Notes: generated by a model not told the origin, from the sequence alone. DNA of 64,000 nucleotides from Paracoccaceae bacterium (GCA_003605175.1 QWDA01000006.1:215529-279528), one strand, 5' to 3'; positions 1 to 10,808 are shown, counted from the stretch's first letter. Numbers and translations are program-made.

Positions 1-1
1 G

Positions 2-856
2 TCGATTGCCGCCAATGCCGGCGATCTCTCCTCGCGCGGCGAGCGGCAGGCCGCCACGGTCGAGCAGACCTCAGCGGCGATGGAGGAGATCTCCTCCACC
101 GTCAAGAGCACCGCCACGAACGCGAAGGGCGCCACGACGGCCGCCCAGGGCGCCTCCGACCATGCCGCCAAGGGCGGCAAGGTCGTGAACGAGGCGATTG
201 CCGCGATGGTCCGGATCGAGCAGAGCTCGGCCGAGATACGGAAGATCATTCAGGTGATCGATTCCATCGCCTTCCAGACCAACCTCCTCGCGCTCAATGC
301 CGGGGTCGAGGCTGCGCGGGCCGGCGATGCCGGCCGCGGATTCGCGGTCGTTGCTTCCGAGGTGCGGGCGCTGGCGCAGCGCGCCTCCGACGCCGCCAAG
401 GAGATCAACGCGCTGATCGAGACCAGCAGCCGCGAAGTGGCCGACGGATCCAGCCTCGTGAACCAGTCTGGCGAGGCGCTCTCGGAGATCGTCGCGGCGG
501 TGGCCGCCGTGGTCGATACCATCGGCGACATCTCGACGGCGGCGGCCGAGCAGGCGGCCGGCATTTCGGAGGTCACCCATGCGATTTCCGACATCGACAC
601 CACGACCCAGCACACGGCCGCGCTCTCCGAGGAAAGTGCCGCCGCCGCCACCGAACTGGCCCAGCGCGCCGCGCAGCTCCGCGAATTCGTGAGCCATTTC
701 CGCGGCGTGGAGGGCTCCGGCGAGGTCGCGAAAGCCGCGCCGCCCAAGCCCGCCGCCGCATCGGCGCCGCTCCCCGCGAAACGCGTCGCCGCTGCCGGCG
801 GCGGCGCGGCGGCCGCGGCGGTGGCTGCCGAAGACCAGGGCTGGGACGAATTCTGA
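2..856 (+). CDS. methyl-accepting chemotaxis protein, C-terminal part (5' end outside window)
   Basis: Cytoplasmic signalling half of a chemoreceptor, which controls CheA kinase activity through CheW. The reading frame is open from base 2, so the sensor, membrane and HAMP parts lie upstream of the window. The conserved hairpin tip is visible ([20 protein letters not shown]), flanked by long heptad-rich helices as in MCP signal domains. The protein ends in an Ala-rich linker and the residues GWDEF, which fit the xWxxF tether used by CheR/CheB. No other chemotaxis gene is visible in this window, so its ligand is unknown. Family assignment is secure. Confidence 0.93.
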   Translation, partial: SIAANAGDLSSRGERQAATVEQTSAAMEEISSTVKSTATNAKGATTAAQGASDHAAKGGKVVNEAIAAMVRIEQSSAEIRKIIQVIDSIAFQTNLLALNAGVEAARAGDAGRGFAVVASEVRALAQRASDAAKEINALIETSSREVADGSSLVNQSGEALSEIVAAVAAVVDTIGDISTAAAEQAAGISEVTHAISDIDTTTQHTAALSEESAAAATELAQRAAQLREFVSHFRGVEGSGEVAKAAPPKPAAASAPLPAKRVAAAGGGAAAAAVAAEDQGWDEF

Positions 857-1410
857 CGGCGCGCCGCCGCCCGGCGCGGCGCTCCCCCGCATTGTCGGCA
901 GACGCGCGCGGCACCCCCCGCCGGTCGGGCGCGCAGGGAGACAACCTGCGTCGCGAACCGCAGGCCGCGCCGCGTGACCGATATCGCGCCGCGCCTCGAG
1001 AACCGGATCTGGGCCGGGTTCCGAACCCGGTTTGAACCCCGGCTGTCCGCGTGTGAGCACGCGGCGTTCACGCCGTTGCCGTCGCAGGTGGGGCCGCTCC
1101 GCCGCCCTTGGCGCTCGGTCACGCGCGCGATGTGGCCACCGGGCGCGGCGCCGGAAATTCGCGCCCGCCGCGGCGCCGGGTGCATGCGGGCACCACCGGG
1201 GCGTTGCAGGAACTCGTGCCAACCCTTCGGATCGGGATCCGTCCTGGCCCACGGGGCCATCGCCGCCAGGTCCGCCCCGCGGTCCGGGGACCTGGAAAGC
1301 AGGGCCGATCCGGCGCCGGGCCGCGACCACAGGCCGTCACCCGACCGGAGAAACCCGACTGCAGGAGCCCGACAATACGCGCGCTCCCCGGACCTTCGCC
1401 TGACATGCCG
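857..1410. other. intergenic stretch with no convincing gene
   Basis: GC-rich DNA between the chemoreceptor and the iron operon. Open frames exist on both strands but their translations are Arg/Pro-rich and look like composition artefacts. The only structure I see is a short hairpin near 1014-1030 (CCGGGTT / AACCCGG with a 3-nt loop) followed by TTTG. It could terminate the receptor transcript but lies about 160 bases past the stop. Confidence 0.5.
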
Positions 1411-1416
1411 TCCCTT

Positions 1417-1452
1417 AATCCGATTAAAATACTCGGATTGACATCTCCGAGT
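1417..1452. promoter_or_regulatory. overlapping dyads upstream of hemP operon, candidate iron-responsive operator/promoter
   Basis: This is a locally AT-rich patch in otherwise GC-rich DNA. Two inverted repeats share an arm region: AATCCGA (1417-1423) with TCGGATT (1433-1439), and ACTCGGA (1431-1437) with TCCGAGT (1446-1452). A TTGACA hexamer lies at 1438-1443, inside the second dyad. The position in front of an iron operon suggests an operator for an iron regulator (Fur, Irr or IscR/RirA class), but the motif was not matched to any of them. Confidence 0.45.
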
Positions 1453-1533
1453 GTTTCACTCAGGCTTTTCCCATGAGCCAGCCCGCCGAATCCCCGGGTC
1501 AGCCAGCACGCGGCACGAATCCGGATCGAAGAC

Positions 1534-1701
1534 ATGACCCAACGACCCGAATGCGGACGCGACGGCCGGACCGTGGCCCCGGCGCGCGCGGAACTCTTCT
1601 GCGGCATCCTCGAAATGGCGCCGCCCGCGCCCGATCCCGGCCGCGAATGGCTGCTCGACAGGATCGACACCCCCGAGAGGGAGGGCGCCCCATGGGCCTG
1701 A
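1534..1701 (+). CDS. small hypothetical protein overlapping hemP start
   Basis: A 55-codon frame beginning at ATG 1534 and ending ten bases inside hemP. Its composition looks like a real protein (ELFCGILEMAPP, then REWLLDRIDTPE) and almost every codon ends in G or C. It is the only sensible frame between the promoter dyad and hemP. No family recognised. The overlap would allow translational coupling to hemP. It could instead be leader sequence, and the Shine-Dalgarno is weak. Confidence 0.4.
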   Translation: MTQRPECGRDGRTVAPARAELFCGILEMAPPAPDPGREWLLDRIDTPEREGAPWA

Positions 1702-1862
1702 ATGTCGCCCCCACCGATCTCGCAGCGAGCCTGCGCGACGAGACCCCGGTCTACGACGCCCAGACCCTGACCCAGGGCGGCGGCATCGCCCGGATCCGCC
1801 TCGGCGACCAGCTCTACACCCTGCGCATCACCCGCGCGGGCAAGCTGATCCTGACGAAATGA
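1692..1862 (+). CDS. hemP: hemin uptake protein HemP
   Basis: A 56-residue protein of the HemP family, the small proteins found beside haem and iron uptake genes in proteobacteria; their exact role is unsettled. The diagnostic C-terminal block is present: YDAQTLTQGGGIARIRLGDQ followed by LYTLRITRAGKLILTK. The start ATG 1692 is set by the usual family length. The same frame stays open upstream to 1473, but that extension is Arg/Pro-rich and not family-like. The stop codon overlaps the next gene's ATG (ATGA at 1859-1862). Presence of HemP marks this operon as iron-regulated in related bacteria. Confidence 0.9.
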   Translation: MGLNVAPTDLAASLRDETPVYDAQTLTQGGGIARIRLGDQLYTLRITRAGKLILTK

Positions 1863-2326
1863 CCGCGCCGAACCCTCATCGCGGCGGCCTGCCGGTGGGC
1901 CATCTCTCCGATGTCGGCCCGGTCGAGGCCGGCGCCGTGCTCTGCTTCCGGCTCTGGTGCGACGGCCCGGCCGGCCGCACCGCGCTCCAAACCCATTTCC
2001 TCGGCAATCTCCACGCCCGCGCCGGCCGGTACGCGCTCGAGGCGCTCGAGACGCTCTGCGACCAGTGGATCCGCCACGCCCGCCGCCCGCTGATGCGCCA
2101 CGACGTCGCCTGCGCCTGCCTCGGCGCCGACGAGGCGATCTTCGCCAATTTCGTCGCCACCGCCAGCGAGGGCGACCGCGAGGATGCGATGCTGATCGCC
2201 ACAACCCTGGTCCGCGCCGACATGGCCGCGATGCTGGTCACGCTGGCCGGAGAGGTCGGCCTCGCGCTCCGCCGGATCTCCCGCCCGCCCGCCACCGAGC
2301 GGCGGCCGGAAACCGTACTGCATTGA
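1859..2326 (+). CDS. conserved-looking hypothetical protein of iron operon
   Basis: A 155-residue protein I cannot assign. It is soluble by appearance, rich in Ala and Leu helices, with a central section RYALEALETLCDQWIRH and several cysteines (CDQ, CACLG). It starts within the hemP stop (ATGA overlap), so it is almost certainly co-transcribed and coupled to hemP. The stop is 24 bases before the imelysin gene. A role in haem or iron handling is only inferred from position. Codon use matches its neighbours. Confidence 0.75.
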   Translation: MTAPNPHRGGLPVGHLSDVGPVEAGAVLCFRLWCDGPAGRTALQTHFLGNLHARAGRYALEALETLCDQWIRHARRPLMRHDVACACLGADEAIFANFVATASEGDREDAMLIATTLVRADMAAMLVTLAGEVGLALRRISRPPATERRPETVLH

Positions 2327-2350
2327 AAAGACAAGAAGGACAGTGACCTG

Positions 2351-3628
<1,278 letters not shown>

Positions 3629-3651
3629 CCCCGAACCCGGGATCCGCCGCC

Positions 3652-3951
3652 ATGATCGTCTGCCATTGCCAGAGCATCAGCAGCCACGACATCCATGCCG
3701 CCATCGACTGGATGCGGGCGGCGGATCCCGACACGCTCATCACCCCCGGAAAGGTCTATCGTGCGCTCGGCAAGGCGGCGGATTGCGGCGGCTGCCTGCC
3801 GCTCTTCCTTGACACCATGCGGCGCAACGACAACCTTGAAGTCCCCATGAATCTCCGCGGCTGGCGCGGCGGAGCGACACAGGAATCCAAGGCATGCAAG
3901 GCGACCAGAAAGTCATCGACTACCTCAATCGGGCGCTCCGGAGCGAGCTGA
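3652..3951 (+). CDS. bfd: bacterioferritin-associated ferredoxin
   Basis: A 99-residue [2Fe-2S] protein of the BFD family. The four cluster ligands are apparent: CHC near the N-terminus (Cys4, Cys6) and CGGC in the middle (DCGGCLP). Bfd passes electrons to bacterioferritin so that stored ferric iron is reduced and released. The last 58 bases overlap the start of bfr in another frame, so the C-terminal tail, which is Ser/Thr/Lys-rich and not family-like, probably exists only because of that overlap. The two genes form an obvious storage/mobilisation pair inside the iron operon. Confidence 0.88.
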   Translation: MIVCHCQSISSHDIHAAIDWMRAADPDTLITPGKVYRALGKAADCGGCLPLFLDTMRRNDNLEVPMNLRGWRGGATQESKACKATRKSSTTSIGRSGAS

Positions 3952-4379
3952 CCGCGATCAGCCAGTACTGGCTGCACTACAAGCTGCAGGAAGACTGGGG
4001 CCTTGGCCACATGGCCAAGAAGAGCCGCGAGGAAAGCATCGAGGAGATGAACCACGCGGACAAGCTCATGGACCGGATCATCTTCCTCGAAGGCCATCCG
4101 AACCTGCAGAAGCTCGACCCGCTTCGCATCGGCCAGACCCCGAAGGAGACGCTGGAATGCGACCTCGCTGCCGAGCAGGAGGCGCGCGCGCTCTACAAGG
4201 AAGCCCGCGAATATTGCCACGAGATCGGCGACCATGTGTCGAAAGCGCTGTTCGACGCGTTGCTGGCCGACGAGGAGGGGCATATCGACTTCCTCGAAAC
4301 CCAGCTCGACCTGCACGACAAGATCGGATCCGAAAACTATGCCATGCTCAACGCCTCGAAAATGGATGAAGCGGACTAG
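3894..4379 (+). CDS. bfr: bacterioferritin
   Basis: A 161-residue haem-containing ferritin that forms a 24-subunit iron-storage shell. The four-helix bundle is clear, with ferroxidase-type ligands in [14 protein letters not shown] (helix A), [12 protein letters not shown] (helix B, whose Met is the haem axial ligand in the family), [11 protein letters not shown] and [13 protein letters not shown]. Length is normal. It begins inside bfd and its 3' end overlaps the start of the DUF1111 gene by 14 bases, so translation is chained along the operon. Confidence 0.96.
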   Translation: MQGDQKVIDYLNRALRSELTAISQYWLHYKLQEDWGLGHMAKKSREESIEEMNHADKLMDRIIFLEGHPNLQKLDPLRIGQTPKETLECDLAAEQEARALYKEAREYCHEIGDHVSKALFDALLADEEGHIDFLETQLDLHDKIGSENYAMLNASKMDEAD

Positions 4380-5880
4380 GCTGGCGGCGGCATTCGCCCT
4401 GGCGGCAGGTGCCGCCGGGGCCGGAACACTCGACGATCCCCATCTCGACATTGTCGCACGGACCGCCGAGGAGGCGGCGCGGATCGCCAGGGTCACCGCG
4501 CCCACCGTCGATTTCACCGCCGCCGAGAAGTTCGAGGCCAAGCCGGGCGGTGCCGCCAGCGTGCGCGCGCGCCGCAACCACGACGCCTTCTCGCAGCCCT
4601 CTGGCAACATGAGCTTCGAAGGCGAGCTGAACTTCAAGGTGGGCAACGGGCTGTTCCGCAAGCTCTGGGTCTCCGCCCCCTCCTCGACGCTCGCCTCCGA
4701 CGGGCTCGGCCCGCTCTACAACGCCCGTTCCTGCCAGCGCTGCCACATCAAGGACGGCCGCGGCCACCCGCCCGAAGGCCCCGACGACGACGCCACCTCG
4801 ATGTTCCTGCGCGTCTCGATCCCCGGCGCCCCCGGGGACGGCATCGCCGAGATCGAGGACTACATCGCCACCCTGCCCGACCCGGTCTACGGCACCCAGC
4901 TCCAGGACCGCGCGCTCCCCGGACAGCCGGCCGAGTACCGTCTGCAGATCGACTATACCGAGGAGCCGGTGGCCCTCTCCGGCGGCGAGACCGCCAGCCT
5001 GCGCCACCCCACCTACACCGCCGCCGACCTCGGCTACGGCCCCCTCGCCCCGGGCGCGATGCTCAGTCCCCGCGTGGCGCCGCAGATGATCGGGCTCGGC
5101 CTCCTGGAAACCATCCCCGCCGCCGACATCCTCGCCCATGCCGACCCCGACGATGCCGATGGCGACGGCATCTCGGGCCGGCCCAACATCGTCTGGTCGG
5201 CCGAGTTCGACCGCCCGATGCTCGGCCGCTTCGGCCTCAAGGCCGGCGCACCGACGATCCGCCACCAGTCCGCCGGCGCGTTCTCGGGCGATATCGGCAT
5301 CTCCTCCCCGCTCTTCGACGCGCCTTCGGGCGAATGCACCGCGGCACAGGTGGCCTGCCTCACCGCGCCCAACGGCGCCGGCGACGAGCGCGGCCATGAG
5401 ATCGACGCGGAAGGGCTCGACCTCGTCACCTTCTACAGCCGCAACCTCGCCGTGCCCGAGCGCCGCGACGTGGCCGACGCGCAGGTGCTGCACGGCAAGC
5501 AGGTGTTCTACGAGACCGGCTGCATCGCCTGCCACACGCCGAAATTCGTCACTCACCGGCTGACCGGCCGCGACGAGCAGAGCTTCCAGCTGATCTGGCC
5601 CTATACCGACATGCTCCTGCACGACATGGGACCCGGCCTCGCCGACAACCGCCCCGAGGCGCGCGCCACCGGCACCGAATGGCGCACCGCGCCGCTCTGG
5701 GGGATCGGCCTGACCGAACGGGTCTCGGGCCATACCTATTTCCTCCATGACGGCCGCGCCCGCTCGCTGCTCGAGGCCGTGCTCTGGCATGGCGGCGAAG
5801 CCCGTGCCCAGCGCGACACCGTGGTGACGATGCCGCCCGAAGACCGCGCCGCCCTGATCCGTTACCTGGAAAGCCTCTGA
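4366..5880 (+). CDS. di-heme oxidoreductase, DUF1111 family
   Basis: A 504-residue periplasmic c-type cytochrome, often annotated as a thiol oxidoreductase or putative peroxidase with two haem sites. The signal peptide is [20 protein letters not shown]. Two CxxCH haem sites are visible: CQRCH at about residue 123 and CIACH at about 386. The start ATG 4366 gives a proper signal peptide; the frame stays open upstream inside bfr, but that part is only shadow. In many proteobacteria this family sits between two imelysins and a DUF1513 gene, exactly as here. Its substrate is unknown; an iron-redox role is inferred. Confidence 0.88.
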   Translation: MKRTRLAAAFALAAGAAGAGTLDDPHLDIVARTAEEAARIARVTAPTVDFTAAEKFEAKPGGAASVRARRNHDAFSQPSGNMSFEGELNFKVGNGLFRKLWVSAPSSTLASDGLGPLYNARSCQRCHIKDGRGHPPEGPDDDATSMFLRVSIPGAPGDGIAEIEDYIATLPDPVYGTQLQDRALPGQPAEYRLQIDYTEEPVALSGGETASLRHPTYTAADLGYGPLAPGAMLSPRVAPQMIGLGLLETIPAADILAHADPDDADGDGISGRPNIVWSAEFDRPMLGRFGLKAGAPTIRHQSAGAFSGDIGISSPLFDAPSGECTAAQVACLTAPNGAGDERGHEIDAEGLDLVTFYSRNLAVPERRDVADAQVLHGKQVFYETGCIACHTPKFVTHRLTGRDEQSFQLIWPYTDMLLHDMGPGLADNRPEARATGTEWRTAPLWGIGLTERVSGHTYFLHDGRARSLLEAVLWHGGEARAQRDTVVTMPPEDRAALIRYLESL

Positions 5881-6890
5881 TGCGCCTCGCCGCCCCGCTC
5901 CTCGCTCTCGCCCTCACCGCCACCGCGGCCCAGGCCGCAACGAAGGAAGAGGTGATTGCCGACGTCGTCGATCACCACATCCTGCCGGGCTACCACGCGC
6001 TCACCCTCGAGACCGCCGCGCTCGACGCGGCCGCCCGGGCCGATTGCGACCCGCAATCCGCCCCGCTCCGCACCGCCTATGGCAGCGCCTTCGACGCCTG
6101 GATCCGCGTGAGCCACCTGCGCTTCGGCCCCGCCGAGGCCGAGAACCGCGCCTTCGCCCTGGCCTTCTGGCCCGACACCCGCGGGGCCACGCCCAAGGCG
6201 CTGGCGGGCCTCGTCGCCACCGAGGACCCCGCCGTGGACGCCCCGGCCACCTTCGCCACGATCTCCATCGCCGCCCGCGGCTTTTACGCGCTCGAACGGC
6301 TCCTCTACGGCGAGATCGGCGCCGACGCCCCGGCCTATCGCTGCCGCCTCCTGCGCGCCATCACCGCCGACATCGCCGCCACCTCCGCCGCGATCGAGGC
6401 CGACTGGCGCGAAAGCCATGCCGACCTGATGCGCCACCCCGCCCCCGACGGCCCCTATCGCGACGACGACGAGGTGCTGCGCGTGTTCTACACCGCGCTC
6501 ACCACCGGGCTGCAGACCACCGCCGACACCCGCCTCGGCCGCCCGCTCGGCACGTTCGACAAGCCCCGCCCGACCCGCGCCGAGGCCTACCGCTCCGGCC
6601 GCTCGCTCCGCCACGTGGTGCTCACCCTCGAGGCGCTCGCCGACCTCGCCCACCGCCTGGCCGCCCTCGCCCCCGACGAGCAGGGCAAGATCGACGCCGC
6701 CTTCGCCCGCGACATCGCCCGCGCACAAGGCCTCGACGACCCGACCCTCGCCGGCGTCGCCGACCCCGGCGCGAGGATCCGAATCGAGGCGCTGAAACAA
6801 GGGATCGACGACACCCGCGAACTCGTCGGCGGCGAGATCGCCCCCGCCCTCGGCATCGCCGCGGGCTTCAACGCACTCGACGGAGACTGA
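5880..6890 (+). CDS. second imelysin-family protein
   Basis: A 336-residue imelysin-like protein with a signal peptide ([19 protein letters not shown], cleavage after about residue 19). The expected GxHxxE motif is degenerate: the aligned segment reads GFYALERLLYGE, with Tyr in place of the metal-binding His. This is common in the second imelysin of this operon type and suggests a structural or different ligand role. The start codon shares a base with the preceding stop (TGATG), and the DUF1513 gene follows after one base, so the three genes are tightly coupled. Confidence 0.85.
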   Translation: MRLAAPLLALALTATAAQAATKEEVIADVVDHHILPGYHALTLETAALDAAARADCDPQSAPLRTAYGSAFDAWIRVSHLRFGPAEAENRAFALAFWPDTRGATPKALAGLVATEDPAVDAPATFATISIAARGFYALERLLYGEIGADAPAYRCRLLRAITADIAATSAAIEADWRESHADLMRHPAPDGPYRDDDEVLRVFYTALTTGLQTTADTRLGRPLGTFDKPRPTRAEAYRSGRSLRHVVLTLEALADLAHRLAALAPDEQGKIDAAFARDIARAQGLDDPTLAGVADPGARIRIEALKQGIDDTRELVGGEIAPALGIAAGFNALDGD

Positions 6891-6891
6891 C

Positions 6892-7989
6892 ATGGCCAAT
6901 CGCCGCGGCTTCCTCGCCGGTCTCTTCGCCACGGGCCTCGCCCCGATGGCCACCTGGGCCGATGCCGGCGCCCCCACCCATCTCGCCGCCGCCCAGCGCC
7001 CGAACGGCGCCTTCGCGCTCTGCGGCCTCGACGGGGTGGGCGACGTCATCTTCACCCTGCCGCTGCCCGGTCGCGGCCACGCCGCCGCGGCCCACCCGAT
7101 CCGCCCCGAGGCCGTCGCGCTGGCCCGCCGCCCCGGCACATTCGCCCTCGTCCTCGACTGCCTCCACGGCAAGGTCACCGCCGAGCTCGAAGCCCCCGAG
7201 GGCCGCCACTTCTACGGCCACGGCGCCTTCACCGCCGACGGCCGGATCCTCTTCACCCCGGAAAACGACTACGAGGCCGCCCGCGGCCGCATCGGCCTCT
7301 GGGACGCCACCCGGGGCTACAAGCGGATCGGCGACATCCCCTCGGGCGGCACCGGCCCGCACGACATCCTGCGCCTGCCGGGCCGCGAGGTTCTCATGGT
7401 CGCCAATGGCGGCATCGAGACCCACCCCGACAGCGGCCGCGCCAAGCTCAACCTGCCGGTGATGCGCCCGAACCTCGCCTATGTCGCCTATGACGGCGCG
7501 ATCCTCGACATGATCGAACCCCCCGCCGCCGAGCACCTCAATTCGATCCGCCACCTCGCCGTACGCGCCGACGGCCTCGCCGCCTTCGCCATGCAATGGG
7601 AGGGAACCGAAGACACCGCCCCCGCGCTCCTCGGCCTCCACCGGCTCGGCGACACCAAAGCCAGACACCTCGCCGCGCCCCCCGCCGACCACGCCCGCCT
7701 CCTCGGCTATGCCGGCTCGGTCGCCTTCTCGGGCGACGGCACCCGCGTCGCGATCACCGGCCCCAGGGGCGGCGCCGCCCATATCTTCGACCCCGAAACC
7801 GGCGCGCTGACCCGGATCCTCGAAAGCCCCGACATCTGCGGCGTCAGCGCCTCGGGCGACGGGCTCCTCTTCACCACCGGCACCGGCCTCGCCCTGACCG
7901 GGACCGGCACCGGCCTCGCCCTGACCGGGACCGGCCCCGGCATCCAGGCCGCGCTCGCCTTCGACAACCATCTGGTCAAGGTTCTCTGA
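6892..7989 (+). CDS. DUF1513 protein, Tat-exported, probable beta-propeller
   Basis: A 365-residue member of DUF1513, the usual last gene of imelysin/DUF1111 operons. The N-terminus carries a twin-arginine signal (NRRGFLAGLFATGLAP), so it is probably exported folded. Repeated blade-like segments (HGAFTADGRILFTPE, VAFSGDGTRVAI) suggest a beta-propeller. Near the C-terminus a 27-base unit is tandemly duplicated (about 7885-7940), giving the nine-residue repeat TGTGLALTG twice; this looks recent. Function is unknown, with an iron-linked periplasmic role inferred from context. Confidence 0.85.
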   Translation: MANRRGFLAGLFATGLAPMATWADAGAPTHLAAAQRPNGAFALCGLDGVGDVIFTLPLPGRGHAAAAHPIRPEAVALARRPGTFALVLDCLHGKVTAELEAPEGRHFYGHGAFTADGRILFTPENDYEAARGRIGLWDATRGYKRIGDIPSGGTGPHDILRLPGREVLMVANGGIETHPDSGRAKLNLPVMRPNLAYVAYDGAILDMIEPPAAEHLNSIRHLAVRADGLAAFAMQWEGTEDTAPALLGLHRLGDTKARHLAAPPADHARLLGYAGSVAFSGDGTRVAITGPRGGAAHIFDPETGALTRILESPDICGVSASGDGLLFTTGTGLALTGTGTGLALTGTGPGIQAALAFDNHLVKVL

Positions 7990-8141
7990 CGGCCACACCC
8001 GGCACCCGGGTTCCAGGTACCGGCTAGGCGCAGGCGCCGCGCCATGGTATCGCCCTGTTTCAAGACCAGATTTGCGAAAATCGGGAGGATCCAACCTTCC
8101 AGGGCAGATTTCTACGAGGCGTTTCCGAGCAGACCGACCCG

Positions 8142-8621
8142 ATGGGCATGAATATCGACCCGAAACAGACCAAAGGCAGCCAGATCGCTGCGCTTCCCCT
8201 GCACTGGGACCGGAAGGGCAACCTGAGCGTCCTGATGGTGACCTCCCGCGACACCCGACGCTGGATCATGCCCAAGGGCTGGCTGATGGACGGCAAGAAG
8301 CCTTGGCGCGCCGCCGAGATCGAGGCGCTCGAGGAGGCCGGCGCCGAGGGCTATGTCGGCTCCGAGGAAATCGGCACCTACCATTACGACAAGATCCTCG
8401 ACGACGGCACCGCGCTCCCCTGCGAGGTGATCGTCTACCCGATGATCGTCGAACGCCTGCGCAAGCGCTGGAAGGAGCGCCACGAACGCAAGCGCCGCTG
8501 GTTCACCCCCAAGGCCGCCGCCCGCCGGGTGAAGGAACCCGACCTCGCCGCGCTCCTCGAAAGCCTCGCAACCAAACCCAAGAAAGTGCCGGCGGTGAAA
8601 CGGCTTCTGAAATCGATCTGA
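8142..8621 (+). CDS. NUDIX hydrolase
   Basis: A 159-residue NUDIX protein. The Nudix helix is recognisable as PKGWLMDGKKPWRAAEIEAL then EEAGAEG: the core EALEEAGA is kept, while the first Glu and the Arg of the textbook motif are replaced (Lys and Ile). The KGWxMxGKxPxxAAxxEAxEEAG form is typical of an alphaproteobacterial subfamily related to diphosphoinositol polyphosphate hydrolases, so the substitutions are probably not a defect. It probably cleaves a nucleoside- or inositol-linked diphosphate; substrate not determinable. Monocistronic, convergent with the cluster to its right. Confidence 0.88.
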   Translation: MGMNIDPKQTKGSQIAALPLHWDRKGNLSVLMVTSRDTRRWIMPKGWLMDGKKPWRAAEIEALEEAGAEGYVGSEEIGTYHYDKILDDGTALPCEVIVYPMIVERLRKRWKERHERKRRWFTPKAAARRVKEPDLAALLESLATKPKKVPAVKRLLKSI

Positions 8622-8652
8622 GTTTCGGCTTTCCGCCCGCGCGCCACAAGCC

Positions 8653-10128
8653 CTATCGCGGTGAGCGGAATGCTCGAAACGTCGCCCTGTCAATCACGAA
8701 TTTGACCGGACCGTATTTGCGTTCCTCTTCAATCGCCGCGGATTGCAGAATCTTCCCGGCAACGGCAGAGACCCTGAGCGGCAGGTCATCCTCGTGCAAT
8801 TGAACGACACCGCGAAACCGCACCGTGACTCGCCCATCTGTCACACGCGGATAATATGATTGCAGGTGGCATACGGTTCGGTTGGATCCGGTCAGTTCGA
8901 ATTCGACACGGCGTCGCATCCTTGGTGCCTCGAATGAGATCGAGATATCCATTTTCGACCTTCCCGGCCCCAGCGCATCCGTCGTCTCGACCAGTTGCTC
9001 CCGGCCGGCGCACTCCACGACGCCCCGCGCCCGCCGTGTGACAGCCCGAAACACCGGGACGTCGCGACTCCGATCCCGTCCGGAATAGCGGGCCTTCCGG
9101 GCTTCCGCGATGATCTTCCGCAGCACCCGCTGGCTCTTGGAAAGGGTGGCTGAATCCTTTGCCAACAGGACGGAGGCAACCTGCGAAGGGCTGGCGAATC
9201 CGCTGCGCCCGCAGACGCGTTCCACGACGGATTCCGGCATGGGCACGCCGAGAGCGTGGTGCAGATAGGAAAACGCCACGGCACCCTGCCCGCCCAGCTT
9301 TCGGGATCGGACAATGAACATGAACTTTTCCCAATCTACCGTTTCGCGCAACAGAATGCGGGAGGCATCCACGAGCCAGTCGCTGTGGGCGTGTCCGTCA
9401 ACACATCCATGCCCGATCGCCATCGCCAACCGTTCCTCCGGCCCGGGAACGAATAACGGAACGCCGTAGAAATCGACTCCGCTCAGATCTTCAAAGACCT
9501 CCCGGTCGCAGATGCTGTTGGAATTGGCGTCGTGATAGCCGCGGCGATGAATGTCGACATCGCCGAACTGACCTTTCTTGAAGTTTCGCGCGCGCACGCT
9601 GGAAATACGCGCGCGCAGCCCCATTGCGCTTTCGCCGCGCGTGCTTTGCCAACCATCCGCGGCGAGAATTTCGAAGGCCGCGTTGAAGTCGGAATCCGAA
9701 AGGAGCAGATCCACATCGTAGGATGTTCTGGCTTTCTGCTCGGACGGCTCCAGGGCGACGCGCGCCGCTCCCTTCAGGAGGACCGGACGCAGGCCGGCCT
9801 CGACCATCTGTTGCAGCACCGGCATCGTCGCCCGCACAGCCAGTCGCGACCTCGTCCAGTTGAGGCGCTGCAGACCACAGAGTCGGGCATATTCCGGACG
9901 GTCCGCCAGGCGCTCTCCAAAGCGCGAGGTGATTGCCGCCAGAAGCCGATGTTCGGCGAATGTCGCATCGTCGAGATCGGTGTGGGAAAGCCAGTTTCCG
10001 AATGCATTCAACGCCACAGCGTCGTCCGGGCAGATGGCGGCGGTCAGCAGATCGTGCAATCCGCCATCGGGCCAGGCCCAGGCGATGCGGGGAAAGCGTC
10101 GGGCCGAAGCGTTGAAGGCCAGCGTCAT
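8653..10128 (-). CDS. nucleotidyltransferase-fold family protein (NTP_transf_5-like)
   Basis: A 491-residue protein of the uncharacterised nucleotidyltransferase family. Key features: LKGAA at 118-122 and YDVDLLL at 137-143, which together give the Asp pair expected to bind metal-nucleotide, and a HRRGYHD segment further on. The C-terminal 200 residues are not recognised. Members occur with HprK-like kinases and PqqD proteins; in the lasso peptide pseudomycoidin such a protein hexosylates a phosphate placed by the kinase. It is the last gene of a six-gene minus-strand cluster and overlaps the upstream glycosyltransferase by four bases (ATGA). Confidence 0.78.
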   Translation of the reverse strand: MTLAFNASARRFPRIAWAWPDGGLHDLLTAAICPDDAVALNAFGNWLSHTDLDDATFAEHRLLAAITSRFGERLADRPEYARLCGLQRLNWTRSRLAVRATMPVLQQMVEAGLRPVLLKGAARVALEPSEQKARTSYDVDLLLSDSDFNAAFEILAADGWQSTRGESAMGLRARISSVRARNFKKGQFGDVDIHRRGYHDANSNSICDREVFEDLSGVDFYGVPLFVPGPEERLAMAIGHGCVDGHAHSDWLVDASRILLRETVDWEKFMFIVRSRKLGGQGAVAFSYLHHALGVPMPESVVERVCGRSGFASPSQVASVLLAKDSATLSKSQRVLRKIIAEARKARYSGRDRSRDVPVFRAVTRRARGVVECAGREQLVETTDALGPGRSKMDISISFEAPRMRRRVEFELTGSNRTVCHLQSYYPRVTDGRVTVRFRGVVQLHEDDLPLRVSAVAGKILQSAAIEEERKYGPVKFVIDRATFRAFRSPR

Positions 10129-10805
10129 TCGATGCGCTCCTCTTTCATCCTTTGTCGCCTGCGCTCGAGCGCACGATGTGCGACAGCGAGATAGCCCCGA
10201 TCCCGTTCGCGGTCCTTACCGTAGGAAAGGCTTCCGGGAAGGATCCGGCGCAGCACCAGAACCTCGTCAAGAACGATGAACGGGCACCCGGCCTCGCGCG
10301 CCCGGGCCAGCCAGTCGACCATGTCGCCCCGATTGCCGACCGGATCGATGATGTCTCCGATCTGGCCGAAGACCTCCTTGCGGAACACGAGATCCGAACG
10401 GGTCATGCCCGGCCGCTCCTCGCCGGCGGTGAAGTCCTGCGACCCGTGGGAAAACTGCCGGTGCCGGGCAAAGACGAGAGACCGGGGCGGCGCCTTGGAA
10501 AGTGCCGCAAGTTGGCGTTCCATCTTCTCGGGCAGCCAGATGTCGTCCGCATCGACCGTCGCAATGATTGGGCTGCGCGCCTCTGCGATTCCGCGGCTGG
10601 TCGCCAATCCGGGGCCGGTATTCTCCTGTCGGAACACCCGGACAATGCCGGACGAGTCGGCCGCAATTTCCGCCGTTGCGTCGTCGGATCCGTCGTCCAC
10701 CACCAGTATTTCGGCCGGCGCCACGGATTGGGCCAGCACCGAGCGGAGCGTTTCTCCGATCGTGCCTGCCGCGTTATGCGCCGGGATGACCACGCCATAG
10801 GACAT
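10125..10805 (-). CDS. glycosyltransferase family 2 (GT-A fold)
   Basis: A 226-residue GT2 enzyme that would transfer a sugar from a nucleotide-sugar donor. The N-terminal VVIPAHNAAGTI and VVDDGSDD nucleotide-binding segments and the metal-binding DADD (85-88) are intact. No membrane segment is seen, so it should be cytosolic. It starts three bases after the preceding glycosyltransferase and overlaps the next gene by four bases, so it belongs to the same transcript as the kinase and PqqD genes. Donor and acceptor are unknown. Confidence 0.88.
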   Translation of the reverse strand: MSYGVVIPAHNAAGTIGETLRSVLAQSVAPAEILVVDDGSDDATAEIAADSSGIVRVFRQENTGPGLATSRGIAEARSPIIATVDADDIWLPEKMERQLAALSKAPPRSLVFARHRQFSHGSQDFTAGEERPGMTRSDLVFRKEVFGQIGDIIDPVGNRGDMVDWLARAREAGCPFIVLDEVLVLRRILPGSLSYGKDRERDRGYLAVAHRALERRRQRMKEERIE

Positions 10806-10808
10806 GCG

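Noticed and set aside
974..1441. Plus-strand frame between the chemoreceptor and the iron operon
   Set aside because: Pro/Arg/Ala composition, no ribosome site, and overlapping frames on both strands of similar length.
1473..1691. Upstream extension of hemP to ATG 1473
   Set aside because: Extension is Arg/Pro-rich and doubles the usual HemP size; ATG 1692 matches the family.
8142..8621. Inactive NUDIX protein because of altered Nudix box
   Set aside because: The altered first Glu and Arg are, to my knowledge, normal for this alphaproteobacterial subfamily, and the EALEEAG core is intact.
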